DNA of 64,000 nt, taken from positions 67,501,053-67,565,052 of the forward strand of contig CM060732.1 in the NCBI GenBank assembly GCA_030704615.1, in the 5' to 3' direction. Below, piece by piece: positions 33,855 through 43,684 of the stretch. The notes beneath the pieces were generated by a model. It made no database searches and was not told where the DNA came from. It worked only from the letters and a program-made list of their open reading frames with translations. Each line of letters begins with the position of its first letter. Positions within the stretch are counted from its first letter, which is position 1. Made by a program: the position numbers and the translations under genes. This DNA comes from Takakia lepidozioides. Its lineage: Eukaryota > Streptophyta > Takakiopsida > Takakiales > Takakiaceae.

Positions 33855-34969
33855 CCACCAACTAACTGATTGGAGCTGTTACAAGCAATATCAAAAATCA
33901 TATTTACTGCTAAATATTTGATGCTATTGTTGTTCCTGTAGCTGAATTATATAGTAGTCGTTTTGCTATGCACATGCGAACAGTATCAGGTCCGCAGAGA
34001 CTGTCATATTCAGACTCCCGTGTCAGCCACAACCCACCATCATTGACCAATATAAAACCATCAGCTGCATGTCAGCTGAGAACTAGATCTTCGATTCATG
34101 GTATGCGACTCCAGATAAACACCATAGCCACAACTAGTTGGCCAGCAGCTTGAGATATTTCTCCGGACTGTGATTGAATGAACTGGAGATTTTATTATTA
34201 GCTGATGGTTTCATGTAGGTGGTGTCTGATTCCGATTTCGGAATATGGCAGTCGCAGTGGACCTGATGTTGTTGAAATGGGAATAGCAAAAAAATTCCTA
34301 TAGAAATCAGCTACATGAACATACGCAGTATCAAACACCTTGAAGTACATATGATTGTTGAAATTGTTTGCACAGATTGTTTGCGACGGTGTTCCTCCTT
34401 TGGCGTCCAGTCCACATGAAAACGACGAGAATGACGCTGGAGATTGACGTTTAATTGTTGACATTCTGCCTCCTCATAACACCATTTAGATGTGCAATGA
34501 TCGACATCAGAACAGGTCAGCTCTTAGAAAAACACGCGTGATCGCATGATGTTAATCGTTGGTGTTCCTCAAAAGAATAATGAATCTCCAAATGAAGGAT
34601 ATAGGAACCAAAAAATACACCACGAGAATGCTGTCAATTGTTGGAGATCGGATTGTGCAAGCAGGGAGAATGACTTCAAACAACTTAAAGACTAGGATTT
34701 TAAGATACTTGAACAATCCGCCAAGGAACAAGTGACACCATCAGCACGAATGATTTGAGTGCGTGTTCTGAAACACATCAATGAATCATCCAGGATGATG
34801 GTATGAAATATTCCGGGACGGATTATCCGAATACCTTGAGTTCTCTCGCTGTAACTGACATGAAGTAACTCATTATGCCTGCAAAATCATCACAGCTTCA
34901 AATGACAACATTTTTGTTGTTGATTGCGTAAGCATATAAAAAGCATCACTCCGACCAATGACAAGTGGT
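33855..34969. other. Non-coding segment inside the inverted part of copy 2
   Basis: No retroelement motif or convincing ORF. If the inversion model is right, this is DNA that originally flanked the element beyond its 3' LTR. Confidence 0.45.
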
Positions 34970-35393
34970 TGTCGAGCGCATACGTATCGCTACACAACTA
35001 CATCGCTGTCCAAACTACACCACACATATATGCACAATAAAGTAGTCTGCCACAATGATTGTAAGAACTAAACTCACATGTCTGATGACATAGAAACACA
35101 AAACACAACACAATCACTCGTTAAAAAAAATAGAGTCGAGCCAGAGGCACCCCACGCTATGGGGACTCCATCCCACTACATCATATTCTCCCTTTATAAG
35201 TACACTCAGATTCTAAGCAATGAAGGAGCTCGGTCGTGCAGGCTCAACTCGAGAGAGATGAGCCGCACGACTGACGCTAAAATGGTTCAGATAGTTTCAC
35301 ACTGTGTTTATTTAACTTGACAGCTGTCGTGCGCATACGTATCGGTACACAACTACATCACACGTATATGCACAATAAAGTAGTCTGCCACAA
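34970..35393 (-). repeat. 3' LTR region of retroelement copy 2 with a duplicated ~85-bp module
   Basis: On the minus strand a purine run (AGGGGGGCGA) directly precedes TTGTGGCAGACTACTTTATT at about 35393, as a polypurine tract precedes an LTR. The module running to GTATGCGCACGACA ends near 35325 and is repeated at 35058-34975. Between the copies are the blocks shared with 13445-13760 and a TATA-like cttataaaggg (about 35205-35190). Whether the LTR ends before or after the second module is unclear. Confidence 0.6.
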
Positions 35394-35652
35394 TCGCCCC
35401 CCTAGCTGGTGGATAGGTCCCTCTAACTCCAGATAGCTACAAGATGTAATAGCCACAGCCGTACTAAGTCCTCTATCACTGTCCCTATTGTACTCAAACT
35501 CTATAGACCAAGAGGCCGGGTACAAGAGTAGCCCCATCATTAGTCGCCGTCTTGCAATCTGTGAACTTGAGCCAGGATCTCGTGTGTTCAAGGTTTCATA
35601 GTAGCTTGGCCTTGCATTTCTTGTTAGCCTCCCATGGTTGTATCCACTCCCA
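35394..35652 (-). other. Non-coding 3' segment between the Pol stop and LTR (copy 2)
   Basis: This is the stretch between the end of the PHD-finger frame and the purine tract. It has no motif; a gypsy element normally has a short untranslated segment here. Confidence 0.5.
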
Positions 35653-36490
35653 CTATCTAATGCAATGCGGACATAACCAATCCACATTAGGAACCATCTC
35701 AAGAAGTGGAGTCAAGCATCCCATATGCCAACCTCTAGAGCATCGATCACACACCAGCATGGTGGCTGCCCCTCTAGCAGACCCACACAACATGCACCTC
35801 AAACTTGCAGGTACCACTGCCAGGTTTGGGTCAATCCTGCCATCGACATTCGGAAGGTGACATGGCGCACAATTACGCACATGGTCCTTCCAAGTTATGC
35901 CATCCCGACCCTCCAAGATCAAGACGTCTGAGGGCAATACCTCTCGAACCCTCAAAATAACACGTCATGCAGTCACATCCAAGGTCGTAGGAGCAGTCTG
36001 CTGCAGATAGACATAGTCACCAGGGTTAAATCTCCAAACCCCAGGACGATAGCCCCCACCACGTATGGTAGCATACCTCAACGTATCACAATGTTGTGCA
36101 ATGGCCAGGTTTTCGAAAGCCATGGGCATGACTTTCTTGAACAACTCTGCACGCTGATCACATGCATGTGCCCACACGTCCGGATCGTCAAGGTTAAGAA
36201 CTGTAGCAGCTTCTCTACGAATGGATGTAGGCAAATCCGGCTCTCGGCCAAAGAGAAGAAAATATGGTGAGAAGGAGGCAAGTGATGCTTGCTTGCTGAA
36301 CCTGTAGCCCATGGCTAACCAGGGTAATTAAAGGTCCCAATCTCCTAGGTGTTCCTTCTGCAAGCCATATTTGCGCAAACCCATCTTTACTGTCTGAACA
36401 ACCCTCTCTGCCAAGCCATCGGCCTCAGGATGATCCCGAGAAGTGGTGTGGTGGTCTACCAAGGCCTTGTCACAGTTGGGGAACAGTTTA
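35653..36490 (-). pseudogene. Integrase C-terminus fused to a PHD finger (copy 2, inverted)
   Basis: The minus-strand frame starts near CDKALVDHHTTSRDHPEADG, where the Glu of PEADG fits the third catalytic acid of the integrase core. After an in-frame stop near 36330 it continues through FSPYFLLFGREPDLP and the C-terminal domain (VWRFNPGDYVYLQQ). A second in-frame TGA lies at 35967-35965. Then come ILRVREVLPSDVLILEGRDG and CAPCHLP, and finally a PHD zinc finger with spacing C-x2-C-x11-C-x2-C-x4-H-x2-C-x14-C-x2-C (about 35790-35655), including the conserved Trp before the last Cys pair (DWLCPHC). PHD fingers bind histone H3 tails, so this module would occupy the targeting position held by the chromodomain in chromoviruses. 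Two stops make this copy inactive. Confidence 0.85.
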
Positions 36491-37387
36491 CGAGTGTTTT
36501 ATAGTAAATCGTAGCCCGTCATAGATGAACCTCGACTGGTCACCCGACACTATTTCTTTGAAGATTTCACAGAAAATATCACGCTTTGCATGTCAACGTA
36601 TTCGTCACCGAGTCACTCTCCAGAAGCATACGAGCAGCATACTTACTCCCCAACTGGATACTTTCAGCATTTTACTTCAGGGTCAGTTACTTGGACATTA
36701 TGTTTTGAAGAGCATACGAGTAATTCATCATCTTCGCGATTCACTGGAAGTCTGCAAAGGCCACCAAATCTTCGAGTAGTACAGCTGAACTTCGGTCGCA
36801 CAAGACATTGTTGGTTGGCGTAATATCGGAGGATATTTTTTGTGAGGTCATCACCATATCCACGATACCTGAGACAACATTTCAGGGATTTCTTCTATCT
36901 TCTGCTGACTAAAACCTTCGGAACAACAGAAGAATACAAATTTGAAAATGGTCCCTCCAACCTTGTCAAAATATCGTGATTTTCGGAAATGGCTTTCCTC
37001 AAAATATTTTCATCAAAAGTACGTCGGCCGGCATCGTCTTGTGTTACTGGAGTTCAGCCCTCTTTCTAGAAGTTGATACTCTCATTGACATGGTTTACGT
37101 TACTTGTATTGGTTTATGCCGCATGACGAGACTTACTCAAATTGACATGGTTCTGAAATAAAACCTGGTTGTTTATCATCAATGTCTCCCCATTGTTTTT
37201 CATTTCATGTCATGGTATTGTGTCATTGTGCCATGTTTTGCTCACATATTTGATTGATTTGCCTTGTACGTTACATAGTAACGGCCTTCACAAACTTAGT
37301 CGCGGTTACGAATATGACTAAGACATAAGGTGCTCAAATCATCCATAAGGCCGCGGATCATGAAGCGAGTTATCACCCAACACCCGT
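36491..37387. other. Intergenic, no gene recognised
   Basis: Two overlapping plus frames near 36525-36823 have no domain, and the rest is AT-rich. Confidence 0.5.
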
Positions 37388-37614
37388 TTTATTTTTTATT
37401 TTTTTAATGTAATGGAAACACTTGGGAGCGACAGCTCACAAATCAGACCCCCTTAATAGTGGGAGGAGAAAATAACCCCTTTCACAGTAACCCCGCCATG
37501 TGGCGTTGGAGTGGGACACCACCCAAGAACATACCACACCCGTCAGTAGCAAGATTTGACCCCATAATCATCTAGATGGCACTCAGAGCACTTCACCAAC
37601 TAAGCTACTGACTG
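37388..37614 (-). mobile_element. tRNA-derived SINE-like element
   Basis: On the minus strand the head reads CAGTAGC ... GCTACTG, a perfect 7-bp acceptor-stem-like pair. It encloses an exact RNA polymerase III A box (TAGCTTAGTTGG) and a degenerate B box (GGGTCAAATCT) about 40 bp later. A ~130-bp unrelated body follows, then an A-rich tail (TTACATTAAAAAAATAAAAA). This is the plan of plant tRNA-related SINEs. No clear target-site duplication was seen. Confidence 0.65.
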
Positions 37615-39196
37615 TTGGTATCTCATTCAACTCTTACTAAACGTCGAGTGAACGTGGAACTTGCTTTATGAGCCAAATAGAAACTGCTTTTTCTCGTGAA
37701 GTTTATATATAATGTTTCTTTATTACTCATATCATATATTAATAGACAAACAATTATTTATATCTTTATATTTATATTTAAAGTGATCCATTTAAATGAT
37801 TTAAAGATATATATTCAGATATTTCTCCTTATTTCTAGTCCAGATTTATTTATAATTGTGTTCCTAGCCTTTACCACCTGTTTTTGAAAGCTTTTCTGAG
37901 AATGCTCATGGTCAAGGCCTATGAAAAACATCCCATCAAAGTCCTTTGTCAAAGTGGTCTCTATGAGATCACATGCCGTGAGCAGTATGGTCCACTCCTT
38001 GATGTCAGGACGAATCTGCAGCTCCTTACAAGTTGCGCCAACACCGGTAGCCCAGATGAATCCCAATCCAGTGGAGCATCTGAAGATAAATCCACAACCA
38101 TCGTCATGCTGTCCTTGTAATACAAGACTTTGGCAGTACTACTTACGGTTTCTGAAGACTCCCATTTCAATTTGTCTTTGTCTTTGTCTTTGTTTTGTTT
38201 TTTTTGCTTGCTAGTATTTGTGACACTTCATCCGATATGAGACATGCGCTATTCTACACGTATCAACACAAATTAGTTTATTTGAACAAACAGTAATGCC
38301 GCCATTACAATTATCAGTCTACCATTCTTTTTGACAAGTAATGGACACGCTGGATTGCAAAAAGATGCCCATATAGTTTGTTGAGGTTTGTAACATTTGA
38401 GATCAAGATTCAGATTCTATTAATTTGTCTCTATTTGCCTTATGTGGATCTTGACTAGGTATTTGATTTTGGGCAGTAACCAAAATCAAGCTACCACGAT
38501 ATGACAAGATGTCAAACACAATGTCCCACATCTTGGATAATTTTTTGTTCACATATGCCAAGGCTCTTTGCCTCTTTGACTCGTAGAATTATAGACATGA
38601 CCAAAATTGATGAGTCTCAAATGAGACACAAGTGATAATGATCTCATTGACTGCTTCTTATGGTACTGTAGTTTTGAGATTTATATTTTTCTTGAACATA
38701 TTGAGAGTATGATGCTAAGTAACTACAAGTTTGATGTTGTTAAGAAACAAAGGTTTTTCAGTCATCCAATGTTATATCAACAACATCTCAAATCCTCCAT
38801 AAGATGTACTTGATGTTTCACATGAAATATGAGTTCTTGAATCTGAACATCATCACGTACAATTTTCTCTAATGATTCATTTTGGATTTGCATCATCCGA
38901 AGCTCTTGGCTTTAGAAGACATTCGAAGTCCTCCATGATAGTTGCATCAAAAGTGGAAAACAATTTGCACGAATCCAATGTAGACTAGAATGGTCGGTGT
39001 GTTTTTTTCATTATTCCATAATCACCATAGGGGCCACATGTAAATTCTAACCTGCGCCCATTGCCGAGAATAACAAGGTTGCAGGGTACGAAAAGTAGCA
39101 TGTATATAACATGTGGCACTTTTTACGAGTTCCACGTAGGTTAAAGTGACTCCTAATATTCAACCACTGGCGCTTTCTGCGTATGTTTCGATTTTT
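37615..39196. other. AT-rich intergenic DNA
   Basis: No gene recognised. A short (TTTGTC)n microsatellite lies at about 38166-38195. The minus frames at 37815-38170 show no domain. Confidence 0.5.
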
Positions 39197-40905
39197 ATCC
39201 CCCATACATCCTTTGTACAAGTAGATGACCCATTTTTTAGGTCGTTATATGACGATTTTTTGCCAATTAATTTTTTTTGGGAATGACCGTAATAAATAAG
39301 ATGATAGTTGGATGATACATTTTTTGGTCGCGATGCCATTACTTGTAAGCCATAATATATATTGATATCAGTTTTGAATCTGAATATATATATTCATATA
39401 TTGGTATATATATTTATACCTTCATATCAACTTAAATATCCTAGGTAATTTTTTTTAATTGAAATGAGATAAAATGACATTTTAAAACTAAATAAAATAA
39501 ATATTTAATCTTTCTAGTTTAGTGTCTGATCCTGCAAAATATGGGTATGAGTTTCTATTCTTGTTGACTTCATTTAAATTTATATTTAATGGTTGGAAGA
39601 ATGAGGAATTAATCCGTATCACTCACTTCAAAGATTTGGAGCTCGTGTTTTCTTTCTTCTCTCTTTGGGCAGTCTATCATGTTTACTTTCTCATTGTTTC
39701 CGACATCCTTTTTGGCTTGCAATGGCATGTGACATGCCTGGCCATGCATCTTTATACATTGATGGAAATTCAATTCCATTCATATTAGGTATTGATGAGG
39801 GTGGATTTGTCATTGTCGAGGCAGAAGATGTTGCACTTCGATTCAAGCTGGAAGTGGATTCTTTGTTCATAGAAAGAAAAATCTTCAAGTCCTATGGAGT
39901 GCTTTCTTGGGCATTGTACCAGAAATCTTATCAACTATGAAAGGAGTGGAAGCCTGTTCTGATATTTGATTCATTTCTTTTCATGACCAATTTGTTGTCT
40001 TTACATGAGTGTCAACCAAATGCATTCATTGATCTCGATGTGTTCCATTTGTACATATGTTCCAGTCTTTGGGTATAGCGTCTTTGGGTATAGCTTGAAG
40101 TACATTTTTTGTCATTGTTGAATTGTCATTTTTTGGCTTCCTCAGATATAGGGTCGTTATACAATAATCCTCGGAAATACGTCCTCTTTCTTAATGTTTT
40201 GACGACCCATCCATGCTCATAATCATATTTAATTTATATTATGGGCTCACGATTTCCAGCTCTACGCTCACTGCTCACGGTTTAGCGTCCCCGTGTGAAG
40301 TTGTGGGTCTAGGTTGGTGATGACCAATGATAGTTAATGAAATAAGGGCGGAGATCATGAGGTGTAACTTCAGCAATTGATGATTTTTAGTGAAATGAGG
40401 GTGGCCCAGAATTTTTTAGAGAAGTTGGAGTCATTTAAAAAATAAATAAATAAATAAAATTCATTCATGATCTAACTACCCAATTCTCTAACAACCACAT
40501 TCTTCATCCAATTATTCATCCAATTTTGAGTCTGCCTTTGAGTTTATCATCCCATTTTATTCTGTCCATCTGCAAATATCTTTAGACCCAATTTTTGAAT
40601 GATTCCAAATTTTATATCCAATTGGCTGATTTCATAAATTTACTCGATAAAAGCCCAAAATAACTATACATGTATACATTCTGAGTTCGATCTTTTCTAC
40701 TTAGAGAATATCGAGGTAGCATAGTTAGAAAAGTGGCTATATTCCAGGTGTCACGTTTTGACTGGTCCACGTCGGCAAGATTAGGCCCTTGAAATTTATC
40801 TGCTGCTGCTTTTTGTCGAAAAAGTCAGATTTTACCCCCCATAATTCCTTTGTACAAGTAGCTGACGCAGTTTCCAGGTCGAAATTTGGCAATTTTTCGC
40901 CAGAA
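39197..40905. repeat. Diverged direct-repeat pair about 1.6 kb apart
   Basis: 39197-39262 and 40830-40902 share the order cccccata, tcctttgtacaagtag, tgac-c, aggtcg and tttttngcc. Between them is AT-rich DNA with no gene (ORF 39522-39788 is composition-driven). They may be members of an unknown dispersed repeat. Confidence 0.5.
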
Positions 40906-41178
40906 AGAAAAATACTGCTCTTGACACAAACCCAAAGTTTTTCTTAGTGATGAAGCCCTTATATGGTATGCATGAACATGGTAAGTCCCCCTTATATGGT
41001 GCACAATAATGATACGCCCTTGGAGATGGTCATAGAGGGAGGATGCTTGCACAAGGGACCCTTGAGTGAAGACCCTTGTGCTTAGGGATGAAGAAGAGTT
41101 TCTTACTTACCCTTTTACTATTTATCCTCCAAAAATTTATATTTACCCGTAGGTAAAGGGTATATGGAAATTATTTAT

Positions 41179-41460
41179 CCTTCAGACGGGTAATGGTAAG
41201 GGTATCTCGGATTATTTACCCATCTTAAGGGTAAGTGCAAGTTTAAAAAAAAGGTGCAAGAGTAAATGAAATGGGCCAATCCGGGTAAATCATTTACCCT
41301 TACCCTGATTTACCCGCCGGGGAAATCCGGGTTTAATATCCTTCAGAGGGGTAATGGTAAGGGTGTCTCAGATTATTTACCCGTCTTAAGGGTAAGTGCA
41401 AGTGTGAATGAAATGGGTCAATCCGGGTAACTCATTTATCCTTACCCTGATTTACCCGCA
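41179..41460. repeat. Tandem duplication rich in GGGTAA/TTACCC palindromes
   Basis: Unit A (about 41179-41338) and unit B (about 41340-41460) share ccttcaga-gggtaatggtaa, cttaagggtaagtgcaag and atccgggtaa-tcattta. Within each unit, gggtaaatcatttaccc is a hairpin-forming palindrome. No ORF is present. Confidence 0.7.
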
Positions 41461-43684
41461 ACAACACCCACACAAACTCACAACCACGGCTATTAGTGCG
41501 GGTGGGAAAAGGCAAAGAGAGGCCCCTTCAAGGTGCGGGTATCATATAGTGTCCACTCTCCGGTGGCTCTAGAAGATCGAAATGCCAGAAATATAAAACA
41601 GTCTCACTCAAGGTCCTGCTGATCTCGGTCAGCTCTTCAGATATGAAACTGTGTTGAATGCATTGGTGACATTGTCACAGAGCGACTACCCAATGTAGAT
41701 GAAGGTGAAGTTAAATCTAGGTACTAAGCCGGGAGCATTCATCCATCTCATTCCTTAACAAAGAAAGTAGTGACCGAGAAATCAGATATGCCGCCGTCAG
41801 CTCTGATGGGGCTGACAGCACCGTGCTGCGGTACTGTCGTCGGACGGCGCCGTCAGTTGGAGTAAGTCAGAAGTGACGGTATGAAGAGAGAGAGGGTTCA
41901 GATTTCGGGTCAACTACTCTAGTTACCGAGACCCTGCTTAGCTTTTGCACTGATGACTGCTTTGTACTTGTTGATTGCAGTGTGGGATTTTCGAACATAG
42001 AGGTGTACTCGATCATTGTGCAAAAACTTTGCTTTGACCTGCTCCACCTCCATTTGTGCGGATTGTTCTCTGATTTCCTTACTGTAGGTAGCTTGGCATA
42101 ATGTAAGGAGCATGAGAACTTGTCTGATGAACAAATTACCTTTTGTCTACTTGATCGTTGGGACGTCGTAGTTTCTTTCGCAGAGGGTGCTAACAGGCAA
42201 GTCTGGAGAGAGAGAGGAAACCGAGAATGCTGCAGAAAGACACCGTGACGGAAGGTATGTGAGGGTCATTATTACCGTAGGACAGTGATATGTGTTCGTG
42301 GGTTTCTGTTTGGAGACTGTTTAGGGAAGTCTTTGGCATCTTTGCTCACTTGCCTTTCTCTTTTCTGGGGGCCCATTCCATCTTGGGTTGTATGTCACTT
42401 TATGTATAACTCAACTTTCGCCAGATTCGGTATCCGGTCTTCCATGGACTCCAGAAAAACAACTGTGGCTTGCAGCAATCCCCTTCCGCAAATTGATGGA
42501 CAGTAATGAGAGAATGAGGTCCGGAGAGATCACGAGTGCTTCCAACCAACCTCCCCAAACCGAACTTCTTCTGAAGTGCACACCAACAGCCAGATAACGA
42601 CATAAGCAATGTCGACAACATACAGCTTTAACACTAATTCTGTGGTTCCGAGTCTGACATTGGGGATTAGTATGCGTTACGTCCCTCAAGATGATGGCAA
42701 GGTAGGGTTTCGCAATTTTGTGGGGAAATTTGCAGGGGAGAGGGGAGAGTCAGCCAAGACACAAACAGACTCAACTATGGATGCCACCAAATCCCACATC
42801 TGCTAGTGGAGATTTCTTCAATTTCAAAGAATGAAATCGCTAAACTGTACAAAAGATACATACACTTTAAACTAAGCCGTCTGTGTGCTGATCTCATAGT
42901 AATATAGACTGCTTCTTGGAAGAATGCATATACAGCTAAATCAGGCCATGGAGTCAAACTTGGGTCCACTATCTGCATTGCCGCCTCAACAGATGAAAGC
43001 ATCTGCCTCGAACAGCTCCACCTCAGAATGTCTCTGCAATTGCACTATCCAATCCATCAGGGTTCTGCAAACAAAATCCGCAGAGGGGCAGAAGTGAGTG
43101 TGGGAAGGTGGTAGGGGGGGGACTCTGGAGACCAAAACCTCCACATCTAAAGTAAGCTTGTCATATGGTACCTGATATGCATTTTAATGTCAAATTAAAA
43201 TGTCATTTCAAATTTCTGAATCCCTCTGCGATCATCAGCTGATTCTAACTAGATAAAGTTGGAGACAAGAAGTTACCTTCATAATGTAGATAACTGTGTG
43301 ATAGCCGGAGACTAAAGCTTCGATGATTTCACCTCCTGGATGCAGCTATAACCAAGGATTCCTGACTGAGTACATCCCCAAGATGATCACATGACTAAAA
43401 ACACTTTATTGCATGTTACAACCGAGCAGCACTGACCATCTGTTCCTGCAAGACAGGATCCGAGTGAGAAATCTGTGGCAGCAATCAAGCAAAGGAGACA
43501 AACACTGGCAGAGCAGAAGAGGAGCTCAACCTTAGTGGTCAGGATTGAGGCCCTCCGACAATTGTGGATTGAGATGAAAAAGAGTACTTCTGCTGAGTAA
43601 ACCATCACATGGCAATCTTGCTTTAAGGCAGAATACAGATCATTGTGCAAGGATGCTGCCCTTGCATACTGACCTGGCCATTTA
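41461..43684. other. Intergenic and 3' region of the EMS1-like gene
   Basis: The 71-codon minus frame at 41919-42134 (with KAKFLHNDRVHLYVRKSHTA) reads like protein but has no known domain. The segment 43000-43684 next to the receptor-kinase stop is probably its 3' untranslated region. Confidence 0.45.

Larger units (their letters stand above)
31381..36490. mobile_element. Ty3/gypsy retrotransposon copy 2: 5'-truncated, 3' part inverted
   Basis: 31381-33842 (plus) matches copy 1 from the linker through RT, RNase H and the first part of integrase. 36490-34970 (minus) carries the rest of integrase, a PHD finger, a purine tract and LTR sequence. The plus part stops after GREFLGEFQ, and the minus part starts just before CDKALVDHHTTSRDHPEADG, which are neighbouring stretches of one integrase core. 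The simplest reading is one element whose segment from about 33843 to 36490 was inverted. The methyltransferase, protease and Gag are absent. Confidence 0.75.

Noticed and set aside
37530-37614. Functional tRNA gene
   Set aside because: The acceptor-like stem and A box are good, but the B box is degenerate, no anticodon arm folds convincingly, and a non-tRNA body with an A-rich tail follows, so a SINE fits better.
39522-39940. Membrane-protein-like ORFs in AT-rich DNA
   Set aside because: The Phe/Leu/Tyr-rich translation follows base composition; overlapping frames are equally open and no family is recognised.
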